In this document: positions 48,685-61,400 of the stretch, piece after piece
Numbering within the stretch: position 1 is the stretch's first letter
Layout of the letters: every line of letters starts with the position of its first letter
NCBI RefSeq assembly: GCF_018139145.2
Contig: NC_059477.1
Span: 12,324,022 to 12,388,021 of the forward strand
Direction of reading: 5' to 3'
Origin: Gymnogyps californianus
Lineage: Eukaryota; Chordata; Aves; Accipitriformes; Cathartidae
DNA length: 64,000 bases
Made by a program: the position numbers and the translations under genes
Notes under the pieces: model-generated
Told to the model about the DNA's origin: nothing
Databases searched by the model: none
The model's input: the letters and a program-made list of their open reading frames with translations, nothing else

Positions 48685-48713
48685 AAGAAGGGACAAGAAA
48701 AAGAAGGGAAGAG
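48685..48713 (+). other. Possible 29-base exon
   Basis: A very good acceptor (tttgtttttatttctcag) and a good donor (AGAG|GTGAGA) bound 29 purine-rich bases. All three frames are open and encode Lys/Glu/Arg-rich residues. The purine-rich content resembles exonic splicing enhancers. Coding status cannot be judged at this length. Confidence 0.22.
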
Positions 48714-48933
48714 GTGAGAGTGTGTTGGAAAAGCAGGGGAATGGGGGCAAACTGACCAAGTGTTTGTTTCATTAATGTACTGAGAAGCCCCATCAGAGTG
48801 GCACATGCAGCTTTTGGTGAGGGTAGAGAGCTCAGTGTCTTACCGTAGGCGTCCTGTCATCTGAAGTAAGGAGGTGCTCAGCTGGGTACTGGAAGGGGAA
48901 AACTGCTTGCAATATGGAGTCAATGTAAAAGGC

Positions 48934-48961
48934 AAATATTTGTATGTAAATATTTGTATGT
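48934..48961. repeat. Two-copy 14-base tandem repeat
   Basis: AAATATTTGTATGT is repeated exactly twice, followed by a diverged copy of the flanking GTAAAAGGCAAAT. A small local duplication. Confidence 0.7.
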
Positions 48962-49550
48962 AAAAGGCCTAAGGTAAAAAGGCAAATATCCTGGAAAATA
49001 ACTTTAGCTGCTGCTGTCCAAAGAAAAGAAGAGACCCTAGCAAGGAAGGGGTATGCAGAAAGATATGTGGCAAGAAGGATAGTCTGGAGAGATGGAACTA
49101 CATCTGGGAGTTGTAGTTCTCCAACTCACAGCTACTGGGAGGTAGAGCTACAGGAGTGAGGGCTCTTGGAGATGTGGTTTGTAGGTGGAGAAGGAAGGCA
49201 CTACAAAACGAGTAAGTTGGATTTGCTGACTGACTAACTTTTACCTCATGTCCCTTTGAGTTCTACAAGTCTTGCAAGACGGAAATCCAGAGGCAAGTTG
49301 TCTTGTAAGGAAGAGCATGAATGAACGCACACCACACTCGCTAAACAATTTTCTTTTCAGAGGGAAAAATGCAAGATGCATTTGGTTTGTAATCTTCAGA
49401 GAAAACAGTTGTCAGTGAAGACCTCGATAATGCTCTCACTAGTGTAATAGGAAAACTATGTATTCATCATCCAGGGAATCAATGCCTAGAGTCTACAATA
49501 AATGAGGCTTTTGCTCACTTAAGAGACTACTAAGGCTATGACAAACTGGC

Positions 49551-49610
49551 AATTAATGTCATTAATGATTAATGTTTGATTGTGTTAGAAGCTGTATTTA
49601 ATGATTAATA
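49551..49610. other. Cluster of ATTA/TAAT cores
   Basis: Within 60 bases there are at least five ATTA or TAAT cores (CAATTAATG, CATTAATGATTAATG, AATGATTAATAG). ATTA is the core bound by homeodomain proteins. In AT-rich DNA this may be only composition plus local duplication. Confidence 0.2.
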
Positions 49611-50845
49611 GCAATATCAATGTATATTTATAAAAGAAGTTTATGGCTGTAGAACAATTTACTGGCTGAGGAGAAAATTAGTTGCTTCCTGTTAAATATC
49701 AAGTTAATGCTGCTTTAGTCAGAGATGTATTTGTAAGTAGGCAGCATTGTTTATTTGTAAAATCAACATAACTTTGAGAAATTGCCATAAACACTTTTGA
49801 CAAAATTAAAGCTAGATAAATAGAGCTGAAAGAGAACCTGAAATTTTTCTATTGTCTCTGTCAACATCTGTAAGTGAACTTAGTTTTGTATTAATGTTTT
49901 TCTCGTCCTTATCATGACTCAATGAAAACGAGCATTAAAAAGTTCAGCAAGAGGGAAAACTGCTTTTAAGTCAAGTCAAACACTCCCAAGTGTTTTGCTG
50001 ATTTGTAGTGAAGAAAGACAAACACTCTGATCTGTGCTTTCTCGGCCCATGCAATTGCACGTTAGTTTCTTTCATGTAACTTAAACTGTAGATTTACTCC
50101 TCTTAGATTATTTTATTCACATAAAGATTATTCACCAAAGGATTATTCTTTGATTGTGCAACACAAAATGAATGACATCATACATGTTTTGAGCTGATTT
50201 TCCAAAGCTGTCATTTCCATAATCAAACCTGGATTGCTGTCCAAGGGAGCCTGAGTTTTGATTAAATGAAAATACCTAAGAAGCACAACTCTATGCCAGA
50301 GAAGGAGGTGCCATGGTGAAGAAAATACTGTGTTTGTGTATTTGTTTAGCTTTTCAATACACACTCTTATCCCAGACAAAAGTAGTGTCTCCAGTCATGT
50401 CTGCCTGGTTTAGCCTGGAAGGACTGGGTTTATATTACAGGCACTCTGAAAACTAGACAGATCACCTTTTTGTTATTTAGGTTTAAGAGTTTAAGCAAGA
50501 TTTAACAATCTCTAAGACTTGAGTATTATGATGGGTTTGAGACTGTATAGGAAGCTGTTGTAGGTACAGAGACTGCCATTGATTGTAATTATTCTTCGGA
50601 GCTTTGTAAGGCAGCCAGGCGGTTCTTCTCTGCATTGTTCCCCCTCGTTAGAAGCTGGATGTTGCATTGTAGCAGTGCCAGTGGAAGGGGACAGTTGACT
50701 TCTTTTTCTCTACATTTCTTGGATGTAATCTTCGCATCTGGCATATTTCTTCAGGAACTGCTTCCCAGGGAAGGCTTTTAGGCTCAGCATGGGCTAGTGC
50801 ATGGGAAGCACAACACATAGGCTTTATCTTGGGCTCTTCCAATAG

Positions 50846-50935
50846 GTTCGGATGACCTCGGGTAAGTTGCTTGATATCTTCATGCTTTTGTTTCCTCTCC
50901 CGCTCTTTGCCCTTGTTGTTTGTTTAGTTGGGATG
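50846..50935 (+). mobile_element. MIR-like SINE fragment
   Basis: GATGACCTCGGGTAAGTTGC followed by TTGATATCTTCATGC and TTTGTTTCCTCTCC parallels the conserved core of MIR SINEs (TGACCTTGGGCAAGTCACTT, then CTCAGTTTCCTC). The copy is diverged. Its GGGTAAGTTGC forms a consensus donor, and with an acceptor ending CCAATAG at 50845 it imitates a 16-base exon. Confidence 0.4.
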
Positions 50936-53900
50936 GTATCTTTTACTGAGCACAATGGAAAGCTCATCTTAGATTGGTCATCAAAGTCAAATTATCTTAA
51001 TGCAAATGAAAAAGAGGATTTTTTTTTTTCCTCTTTAGTTGTAGAACATCGACCATGAAAGGCGCTAGCATTCTTTTGTTTTCCTTGTTACTTTTTAAAC
51101 TACTAGTCTTCCTCTTGTTGGGCTTTTCTCTTTATTTTGGATCAGAAAGCATCTACTTTATGCATACTTTATGATACTTCCAGTTGATCAAACTGGGGGG
51201 ATGGGGCAAGAAAAAAGAAAAAGTGAGGTTGGGCTAGTCTGATTAATATTCAGAAATGTTTTCTTACTGAAATGAAGGGAAACTGAATTTTTCATTTTGG
51301 GACTAATGCAGTGTTTCTGATGTGTCAGAATAGTTTATTCTGATGTATCTGAAGCTAATTGTGTTGACATCTGCAAAAATGTGTTGGTTTCCCTTTCCAA
51401 GGGAAAGTGAAGTTCTCAAAAAAGGGCCAGGAGCTACGTTCCCCTTTATGCAAGGGCAGTTAGCTTGAACTGAGGGCACCGTGCAGGGTTTTCATTCCTG
51501 TTGGAGGGACTGTGAAGCCAGCTCCCAGTGCTCAAATGGCAGGCTATTGGGCAGCCACCATCTTTTGTCTGGTTCAGAGCAGGAATTTAAATCAGGATTT
51601 CCAAGATTTTTCACATGGGGGATGAGAGCAGTGCGAACAGGACAATACGGATCCTCCACAGCCAGGGAGGGGCCAAGGTCGTTGGGTAAAAGGGAACAGT
51701 GGTTTGTAAATCTAACATTAATTTGGGGGTGGGCAGGTGTTTATTACAAAAGCTTGAAAATTTAATGTTGTGGAAATGTCAGTATAGTTTATTCTGGAAC
51801 TGCTGGAATAAACTGTTAAGAGGTTTGGGTTTTTTTCGGTAATGTTTTGCTGAACCTGAACCAAATAAGCCCAACAGTTTGAAAACACTTTTTCTTTTGT
51901 CACAGCCAAAGTGTTTGGCAAAATTCACCTGTATATACCTGTTGTTTTGGTTACCCTGAAGTACTAGTCCTGACAAAATGAATTGCCTAAAACGAGCTGA
52001 AAAATATTAAGTCTGGTTCTCACAGACAAATGCCAACTGTCTTTTCTACCGGCTATGCATTTTATAAATTAATTCAGTGGTTACATGAATTAAAAATAAG
52101 ACTGTTAGCATAAAGCTTTGTGATAATATAAAAAAAAACTTTTAATCTCCATTGCATTTCCTTGATTGTAGTACACACAGCACAGTAGTCATTGAACAGT
52201 AACAGTAGTGAACTGATTATAATTCACAAAGTAGTTGAGACTGAAGAGTTAGAAATATGGAGTGGGAATGACATTTATAGTGTTGGCTGTGAAATACTCA
52301 TGGAAATCCACTTCTTTCATAAATATTAATTTGACATTGGTTTAGCATTTAGTAAGTGGAATTGCTCAAGATGATAAAGATGCTTTATTACATCTGGATA
52401 GCCTTAGGAAATATTTCTGTCTGCCACTTAAAAAAAAAGTATGAAAAAGATATGAAAAGGTTTTAAGTTATGAAAAGTAAAAGAGGGTTGAACGTGAAGT
52501 TAATTGGGATTTAGAGTATATCAAGTAGGGCCAAATTCTCCTCTACGTTTACATAAATGGAGTCAAAGCCCATTCTGAATGAAAAGGGAATGCAGCTTGA
52601 TTTCTTTCTAAATTTGTCAAATGTCTTCAAGGCATCGTGCCCTGAGTTTAAAAATGCCTACGTGCAAAATATAGGCTTTGTTTTACTGTAGCACACATAA
52701 AAATGTCTTAACTGAGGGACCAGAATGACTCAGAGGTGACCTTTTGATTCCTTGACTACTTTAAAGGCAAGTTATTTTCTAGCCTGTTGCTTTTGGACTA
52801 TGTTGGATGCTGCAGTACGCAGTCAAAACTGCTGGTTATTTGTGTTGCTGTTAACAGTTCTCATTATAAGGTAGGCTACATAGTAAGTGATACTATTTTT
52901 TTGCATGCCTAAGAGTGAATCAGGTGGTCGCTACCACTAGCGGGCTGCCGCAAGAGGACCTAAGAGTATGTAACAAATGTTAAGCTGAGGGACTTGTGTG
53001 TCTTTAATCATTCTTGTGTGCAAAATAATACCAGTACATGAGTTGTGCAAGCATAAATGTCTTAGGCCATGAGAAAAGATAAAAACAAGAGAGAACAGGA
53101 AGGGCAGAATAATAGTATTTAACCTTCTTACTGTATTTTCAATACCCACAGCGTTCTAGAAATGTTGATCTTTGTAAGTTCCAGGGAGAGAGCTTGAAGT
53201 AATGCTTTCCCCATTTTAGAGGAAGGGGACATTTTGACTACCATTCTGTCCTACCTGATGGGTCCCTTGTTCTGAGGAGCAAAGCAAAGTAGCTTCAGTG
53301 TGAGCTTCCTTTGGTGGCTTGTCTGCGTATGTGGTTTCCCACTCTGTTCCAGCAGAATCAGAGGTGCCCTTTCAGAGGTTTTGTTTGCACTATTGAGAAG
53401 TGCAAGTCTGGTCTGGGGTGAAATCTTGGTCTGTACTTGGAGTCCCTCTCTGAACTTAAATGAAGTCCCTTCATCTTTGTTTCCTTGTTAAGTGGACCTA
53501 CAGATTTTCTGAACTGAGTTTCCTGAAAAAGGAATATTTCCAGAGAGAGGAATGCTTCCAGAATTGTTCTTCATTCTTTGTTTCCTTTTGTTGCTTTTTC
53601 TTGCCGCATTATTTTATGGTATTCTCCAGGTCATAGGTTTGTTGTCATAGTGATGATACTAATCTTTGTAAAATAATAAAATGATTTAATTTTTTGACAG
53701 CAGGAAGAGAAAGTAGATCAAGTTGTTGATATGCAATATCATAAGCATTCTTCTTGGCAGGAAACTTGTACAGATGAGAGGTCTCCTAACAAAAACCAGA
53801 CTCTTCATAGGGAGATTTTAATCAACTTTTAGATGAATAAAGGTTAAGACTGTTTAAAGCTATTGTTTACTTGTCTATTCTAAAGCCATGCCTCCTTTTT

Positions 53901-55997
53901 TTAAGGCACATGGTACTACATTTCCTTTTAAAAAAAAAAGGCAACAAAAAAAACCTCCTAAAAATTGGAAGTTAAAAAAATGTTCCTGCAGTGTCCCTTG
54001 GTAATTATTTTGCTTTGACATTTTAATTATAGCCCAAAGGCCTCAACATCACTTCAAACCTGGTACCTATATGTAGTAGAGAATTGTCTTTACTCCCAAG
54101 AGCTTGCAGTCAAAGAGAACAGACAAAGCAGGTGTTTGAAGCAAGCATGTGGGCTGGGGTCACTTCAGCTGAACCTGCACACTCAAAGCTGCCAGTACTG
54201 GCTTGTATCATAACTTCCTACTAGTGCCAAGGTGCAGTTGGTTCTGTTGTTACAGATACAGTGGTTTAAACTTGTTTTCATATGAGCAGTCTGTTCACTG
54301 CACAAGGCAGGCAAAGCTGGCTCAACCAGGAGGTAAGTTTGCCTGAAAATTCACTGCTTTCTTGTTGTGCTTTAGTCGTATAGAATTTTTTTTTTCCCCT
54401 GGACTTTAACCTCTTGGGTTCAGTTTCTTCTTGCTGGGCTTATACTTCAGGCCAAAGATGTTTAAGAAAAGATTTTATTGAAAGTCCCAACTAAAATAGC
54501 TCAATCTTGTGAGAATGCACAAGAGAGGTAACAGCTGCAGATCGCTCCATGAGAAAGATCCTTCCAGCTATCCCAGGACACTTCTAGTATGATGGGAATG
54601 CCTGGAGGGGTATTCTACAAAGAGAGTCCTTTTTAGCTTGTGAATTTGTAACCCCTTTTGGCTTCTGACGTATAACAGCTGGGAAAAGTTGATTTTCTTT
54701 AAAACCCTGGGGGAGGTTCCTCTAACAAGGTAAGAAATGTGATGATAGGAACCTCACTGTGACATTGCAATTAAAGGCAAACCATTTATATCACCATTGA
54801 AGACAGCTACTAAGTTAGTCCTGAACACTCTCCTTACTTAGTTTACTTTGAAATAAAACTAATGATGTGACTCGTCTCCACAAACATCACCTTGCAGGAA
54901 AACATACCTTTGCTGTCAGTGAAGAGCAGCAGTCAGTTCCTCTTCCACCGCAGAGCCCAGGGCACGCTGTACTGCAACACCCAGGTCATTGCAGTGACTT
55001 CTCCGTGAAAGCATTTATCCAGTGAGTTTCAGTTGCTGTGTTGTCCCTCTACCCCTGAGGACAGTATTTATTGTTACTAATGTGGGAGAAGGGATTAGAT
55101 GGTTTCCATTTTATTATGAAGTCTAATAATCTTTTTTTTCATTTAGTGGGGAAAAAAAGTTTTAGAATTAGCTGAGTTGTATTTTGAGAAAAAAAATGAG
55201 CGTCTCACATGTTCCTATCAGCTGTGAAACAGTTGGCTGTTACCCTGTGCATATCCCAGCTGTTAGTGCTAATGGTCTCTGAAAACACTGAAGAGCAACA
55301 GTTACTGCAGGATCAGAAATCCCAGCAATGCATAGTTTGGTCCTTGACTGATTGTTATAAAAAGCATCTTTGTAGGAACATGAGCAGGCTATACTCCAGA
55401 ATGCCTGTTTGTTGTATTTGTTTACCACATGCTTTGACTGAATGCTGAACTTGATAAATTTTTGGTTAGCATATTGGGGTTTTTTTTCTGGTTTTGCTCC
55501 CCCTTCTACCTCCACTGAAATCTGGATTCAGATATATTTGAATTTAGCTATTTAGATAACTTATTTCTCTCAGAACATCTTCTTAGCATGAAAATGAAAG
55601 TAGAAGCTATTTAGAGGCAAATGTGGATAAACTATAGTGCTAAGTTTGATCATATGCCCTTGAAAATATAAGACTTGTCAACTACTCATTCTTTTCATAA
55701 AATCACTATTCAAATGTTAATGTGCTACCATGAATTTGAATGTGAGAGAAAATATTTATATCCCTCAGATTTTCTGAAAGTGCTAAATGTAACTGATAGT
55801 TTTCTTTTGTTTTGTTGGGTCATGGACAGGAGGTGGCGACAGGTGGGTAATTTCTTGTTTGGGCAAGGTATAAAAATAACCACAACTGCTTGTTCTTCTG
55901 GTTTAAATACACTGTTAAATGACATTTATATTTATTGTCCTTTTCATGATCCACTTAAGATACGCATGACTGAATTATTTACAAGAGGAAAACCCTA
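50936..55997. other. AT-rich intron-like stretch, one small exon candidate
   Basis: Nothing is supported apart from the splice-bounded 43 bases at 54290. A 42-codon open stretch follows a TTTTTTGACAG acceptor at 53700 (starting QEEKVDQVVDMQ), without a convincing donor. Confidence 0.5.
54290..54332 (+). other. Possible 43-base exon
   Basis: A good acceptor (cttgttttcatatgagcag) and a perfect donor (GGAG|GTAAGT) bound 43 bases. All three frames are open, so no coding frame can be chosen; in phase 2 entry it reads LFTAQGRQSWLNQE. It could equally be an exon of a non-coding RNA. Confidence 0.25.
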
Positions 55998-56058
55998 GGG
56001 ACAGTGTGGCTCAGAAGTGGGCCTTTTATCTCTAGGTTGAAAGTTCAAATTCAACCCA
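55998..56058 (+). mobile_element. tRNA-like head, probably of an old SINE
   Basis: GTGTGGCTCAGAAGTGG resembles the polymerase III A box and AAGTTCAAATTC the B box, about 21 bases apart. This spacing and the mismatches fit a decayed tRNA-derived SINE head. No tRNA cloverleaf with intact acceptor stem can be drawn, so it is not called a tRNA gene. Confidence 0.25.
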
Positions 56059-56578
56059 GTTTGGAAGGCTGTTTTAGCATATGGCAAACTGGATAGTTAA
56101 TGCTCTCATATGGCTAAAGCTTAGACTTCCAGCAGGGTTCCCAGGCATCCAAGAGAGAGCTGAGGATGGCCGGGGCACTGAACACTTTGCTTCTCTTTTT
56201 ACTTGGGGTATATTGCCTTGGAAATGAGACTGGGGCAGTATTTTGAACAATTCCCACTGCTGTAGCAGTGTGTCTTGGTTATCAGTCCAGTCAGAGCCCA
56301 GCAGCTGGAGGAGAAAGAGAGGCTCTAACTGTGATCGCATTCACCCAATCCTTGTTTTGATAAAGTAGCAAAATGGTATTTTGTCTATAACTGAAGGTGG
56401 GTTTTTCCTTCCCAGTTGTACTGCTCTACTTTCCAGCCTGCAGATTAATTCCAAGTTTTAAAAGTATTTCTCAAGTGAAGTCTGAATATGAAACCTCCTT
56501 TTAAGGGCCTCCCTCTTCAGGTAAATTGGCTGAGTACTGTCTCCATGCATGATGCCTTTAGTTTTTTCCCAGATAAGG

Positions 56579-56583
<5 letters not shown>

Positions 56584-56613
<30 letters not shown>
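56584..56613. repeat. TG15 microsatellite
   Basis: Fifteen uninterrupted TG units. It is probably length-polymorphic, and alternating purine-pyrimidine DNA of this kind can adopt Z-form. Confidence 0.9.
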
Positions 56614-56614
<1 letters not shown>

Positions 56615-57440
56615 TAGTCACACTCATACTTTTTTTTTTGACCGGTTTTCTATAAATCTTTGTGGAGGCAAAGAGTATATTGAGTGGTGGCAGAAAGTGA
56701 CTGTTTAGTATTAATCTTCTGATTAATAATTAAAATAACAGGGAGAGCCAGTTGAAATAAACATTTGTTTTTTCTTCCAATTATGACTAGATGAAACTTT
56801 CAGCAGTATCAAGCAGTAGAGAAGAGTACAGCATTCAGACCTTAACCACTCATCAGGAAAAGCCCTTGTTATTACTCAGACTGATTCACTATCTGCTAGA
56901 TTTTAATCTCTAGGTGTTCATGTAAGAGCGCCATCAAAAATTGGCAATACACTTGTGATTACAGGGTTAGGTCTTTTTTTCTCCCTTTTCGTTGCAAATT
57001 AGGTCCTTCAAAATAGAACCTAATTAAAGTAATGCTGGGTGCTAGTCCAATAATATCTTGTGCCACTTCACTATCAGTTTGAAATGTAGTCATGGATTAA
57101 TTCAATTCTTTGGATTTTATAGTCACTACAACACATACTGGTTTGCATTCATGCATACTTTATGAATGTGATGCTATGTGTGTTAATGGGTTCACATCAT
57201 TGTACATCTTGTTAAAATCAGGTATGCTAGGATTTGCTATGTTAGAAGGACAGCTGCCTTAAAATTAAGACCGAAAAATCAATAATTTAATTTAAAAAAA
57301 GGTAAATGCGTTATAATTGCATTTAAATTAAACTTCAAAATTGTGAAGTGCCAGATTCTGATAGAAGGTTTTCTTCATTCTTCTTGTTCTGCTTTTATAG
57401 GAAGTAGGCAAGAAAGTGGCCTAAACATTCACTCAGCTCT

Positions 57441-57498
57441 TAAAACAAACAAAACCCAAGCAAACAAACCCCCCCAAACGAACAAAAAACCCAAAACC
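57441..57498. repeat. A/C-rich low-complexity tract
   Basis: A run of AAAC, AACAAAC and CCCCCCC words (AAACAAACAAAACCCAAGC and on). It is similar in type to the A/C-rich stretch before 17638. Confidence 0.6.
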
Positions 57499-58415
57499 TT
57501 TTGAAGACTTTCTGGAAACTACTGCTGTTTGTGGATGGAGACCAGAGAAGAGGGAAGCAGTTGGTAACACATCTAAGATGACCCATATCGTGAACATGGA
57601 ATGAAAATGTTAGTCTTGACATCTTGTGCATTTTGAAAATCAGATTAGTGGGAAAAAGAAGTGGCTTCAAACATGCACGCAGTTTGTAGGCTTGTCTGAT
57701 TTAAAGTTGCATGTACCTGTTAAAATAACTAAGAACCAAGAAGGCAGGGATTTACACAGATCAAAAGGCCTGCTAAGTAGAAAAGCTCTATGGCTTTCCT
57801 TATTGTAGAGCTGAAAAATGGTAGTGTTGAGATAAAAGTTTACCTCCCACTGATTTTGCAGTAGAATGTTTATTGACTTTTCACAGACATCAAATAAGTG
57901 TTCACTTGCTTTTTAATTTATCACCACGCTCATGAGCTGAAGGGGCCTCTGTCTCTCAGTGCGGAACTCATGCAAGCTGTCCGAGTGCCTAGCAGTGCTA
58001 GGCTCAGTCAGCAGCCCCACCCAGCCTGATTCAAAGCCTGATTATTCAAAATACAGCAATGGGCCTGGGCTGCAGCAACATGTGGACTGTGCCAGGAAGG
58101 GCAGTTAACTCTGGAACAGGGCTCAGGTTGTCAGTGAAACTCCAGACTCAGTAAAGGGATTGGCATTTGTCCTCTCCGTGTGTATGAACTTTGAGAGCAA
58201 GCTTGGGATAGCAGATTTGCCGAGCTGCATGCATATTCTAGAGAAAACCAAGGGACTGCATTGGCCTTGGTGGAAATTTGAGCACTGATGGTAGAAGCAA
58301 ACTCTGCTGTGGAGAAAGAAAAATTTTTGAACATCAGGAAGCCCTTGGATGCTTTTGCTGTTTAAATATTTTTGCATTTAAACTGGTAGATTACTAATAC
58401 ATTTGTTTGGTTTAG

Positions 58416-58441
58416 GAAGGTAACTCATCAGCATCCCTTAG
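58416..58441 (+). other. Possible 26-base exon
   Basis: The acceptor tttgtttggtttag and the perfect donor TTAG|GTAAGT bound 26 bases. Phase 0 reads EGNSSASL. An internal GAAG|GTAACT is a weaker alternative donor. Too short to judge. Confidence 0.2.
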
Positions 58442-61400
58442 GTAAGTCTGTCTTAGCAAAAAATCGTATTAGGAAGGTATTGTTTCTAAGAATTCCTTTA
58501 CCCATTTGAAAGGAAGTAAGTGGAGACCAAGGCAGTCAAGTCTACTTTGCAGGATGACAGCCTTGCTTTTGCAGCTACAGCTGTCTGGTCCCACAAGCTA
58601 CCTCTTTTGGTGAAGGTACGCGCCCTACTGACGCTGGCACAGCACTTTGAAACTACTATAAACCACATCTAGAAGAGGGCTTTAGGCAGAACAGAAATGT
58701 TGCAAGTAATCCTACTGCTGCACTTTATCTGCAAACTTCTCTTGTGTGGGACTGGCCCTGCTGGTTCTGGGAGAAGATAAAACTGAGAAATTTCTCAGAA
58801 ATATGTGTGCACTCACTTGCGTATACGGAGACCTGCATCAAATGGTTTTTCCATGTTTGGTGATGGAGTTTCTGCCAGACCATTTGGCACACATTTAATC
58901 AGGGATTAGAAGAGAAAGGAAATGTCCTTGAAAAAAATTAAGCAGTTAGAAAACACTTTGAAGTTACATTGCTGTTGCTTTCTTCTTTGATCTCCAGATG
59001 TACCAGTCATTTTTGTCCCCATGCATGCAATTATTAATTGCTTTTATATTTAATGTTTTAAGGGGAAACACTGTTTTACCTTTAATCAGCAATGAAAGCG
59101 CTGTGATCCCATCGGTTCACTCTGGAGCAACAGAACTTACTCAAGTAATAAGATAATGAGCTTTAGGTTTTTCCTAGAGAATTGTGGCCCTGTAGCTGTC
59201 ACTTGTAACAGTGAATCCTCAGCTTACATCCTGTTCCTTCTCCAAGGTTTTAACCTTAAGAGTGTACATTACAGTACCTCATTGTAAAATATTACAATTT
59301 GTATTTATTTTGTCTATGGCAGGCAGTTTCCCACAGTAAGAGAGGAGAACTATGGAAATATCCAGATTCCCCATGTACTGTTAAAAAGAAGTGGGGGAGG
59401 GGAAGTTGTTACTCATGCCCTCTGCTACAGTGATTTGTTTCCTGGATCTGCCATAAGCCACACTTTCAGTGTAATTCTGAAATATTTGCAATGTAAAAGG
59501 ATTTATACAAACAGTTTACGCAAAGACCCAATTTTATAAACAGTTCTAGAAACCAGACCACCAAAGTGAAATCTAATTATTGTTTCAATCCGAACACTAA
59601 GTATGTTCTGTAGAAATCAGCCCATCTGGAGAAGGAAACAGAGCTACCATCCAACCCAGTAAAATTCTCGAGATGCTAATGTTTTGTGAGACTCCCCTCT
59701 GTCACCCAGACTACTGACTCGAAGAAATACTGACAAATACACAGTGCCCTTCACTCTGCTTGGAATGACTCTGGACTGGCTGTGGACTCAGGCGAATATT
59801 GCTGTAGGAATTACACATAGGTCCTACTTTCAGATTTGCCAGTTTGAGGGCTACAACATCATTTTTATAACTAAAAACTGAGGGTTGATTTTTTTTTTTT
59901 TTTAAGTCATCACATCACTTAATGAGCTGTGCTTAGATTTGGTCCTTCTACTCTCAATTTATAGTTCTTTGAAGTGATTTCTCTCCTATTTGGAATAAAA
60001 GTGAAATGGTCTAAGAATATTTTTGGTAACATTTTTTGTACAAGCAATGCAGGTCACTTTGTATGTGGTGCTTAAAAGCCAGTAAATAGTACTGGGTTTT
60101 CTTTGCGACAGCAGAATGCAGCAGTCAGGGCTGTTTGCCCTGAATTATAACACAGACTGCAGGACTTGATAAGAAGGCACTGTGTGGGAGCAAGATAAAA
60201 TTATATCCTTGGGATTATACTAAAAATACGTTTGTGAAAACAGTGTTTTCATGGCACGGTTTGATTTAACCTGTCCTTGAAGACATCACACCTCTTTTTG
60301 CCTGGTACTGTTCTATCTTGCTTCACAGATGGCATATGGGGAAAATAAAGCACAGTGATAATGGTCAGTGTCCTGTGTAGCTAAGGCTTTGCAAGCAGCA
60401 GTTGCACAGTGTGTTTATAACCTCAGGCACTGCATGATTTTTATACTTATCCCTGCTTGTCAGACCAGGATTCCCACTGGGTATAAGGGCTTGTTTGGGC
60501 TTCTCTCTTAGGAGCAATAGAGGAAATGATGTCTGTTTTTGAGAGCACCTTGCTGGAGCATTGCCCCTATACTTGTATTCTAGAAATGACAGTTGGCTCA
60601 AAGTTAAGATAATGTTGTGAAAACAAATAGGCAGAGGAGCACTCCAAAATAAACATAGCTTTTGTTTTGCATTTAAAAAAACGTTAATTAGAATATTTGC
60701 TGCTTGGAGCTTGATGTATAAAAATCAGTATGAAGTAAGAAAGATCTGACTCGTTTTTGTCATAAATCAAGGTGCAAAGATTGTTTACTCTCTTGTAGTC
60801 ACCATTACGCTCAGGCTGTGGAGTCCTATGTATCTTAAGTCTTTCCCAAGGTCTTGGGGCGTGTGTGAATTTGCTTATAAACCTTGAGCCATAACCTAGT
60901 ATCCATCTTGTCTGGGAGAGGGAGGAGAAATCTACACATCTCAGTCTGGCATTATGTCCCTGGAACATCTTGTATATCCAGATTACATTGTTTTTCTTGG
61001 TTAGAAATGAATAATTTAATTTTTTAAAAAGTGCATGCCCTAACTCAGCTCAGTGCCTGGAACTGAATTACTCTTAGTAGAGAGAAGGATTCAGTCCCCT
61101 AAATGTGGTTTGTTGTTGCAGTCAGAACCTGGACTACCTGAAAGCAGGAGAAAAGCACCAAAAGTTTGTGTTTCCAAGGGTGTTCTGGAGTGAGTTTGTG
61201 GTAGAGCTTCTGGCTGTGCTGTTGTTGCATCTTTGTCTCTTCAGGGCTTCACGTAACCAACACCGTGAGCTGAAGAATTAGAGGCACTTAATGTTTTACT
61301 GCAAAACTCTCTTTTCTTAGGATAAAATCGGGTAGATAGGGTTATATGATGCTGCACAGACTTCAGATGATCGTGTCAGATGAACCTTGTGCATTTTAAC

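Larger units (their letters stand above)
46393..50845. other. Mixed stretch with two tiny exon-like segments, otherwise nothing
   Basis: It contains a GC-richer patch at about 47640-47860, a T17 run at 48003-48019, a short tandem repeat at 48934 and an ATTA-rich cluster at 49551. Apart from the two small splice-bounded segments listed separately, I see no gene. Confidence 0.5.

Noticed and set aside
50846..50861. 16-base exon between CCAATAG and GGGTAAGT
   Set aside because: The donor is explained by the MIR-like core sequence.
56005..56052. Functional tRNA gene
   Set aside because: Box motifs are degenerate, and no acceptor or anticodon stem can be paired; a SINE head is more likely.
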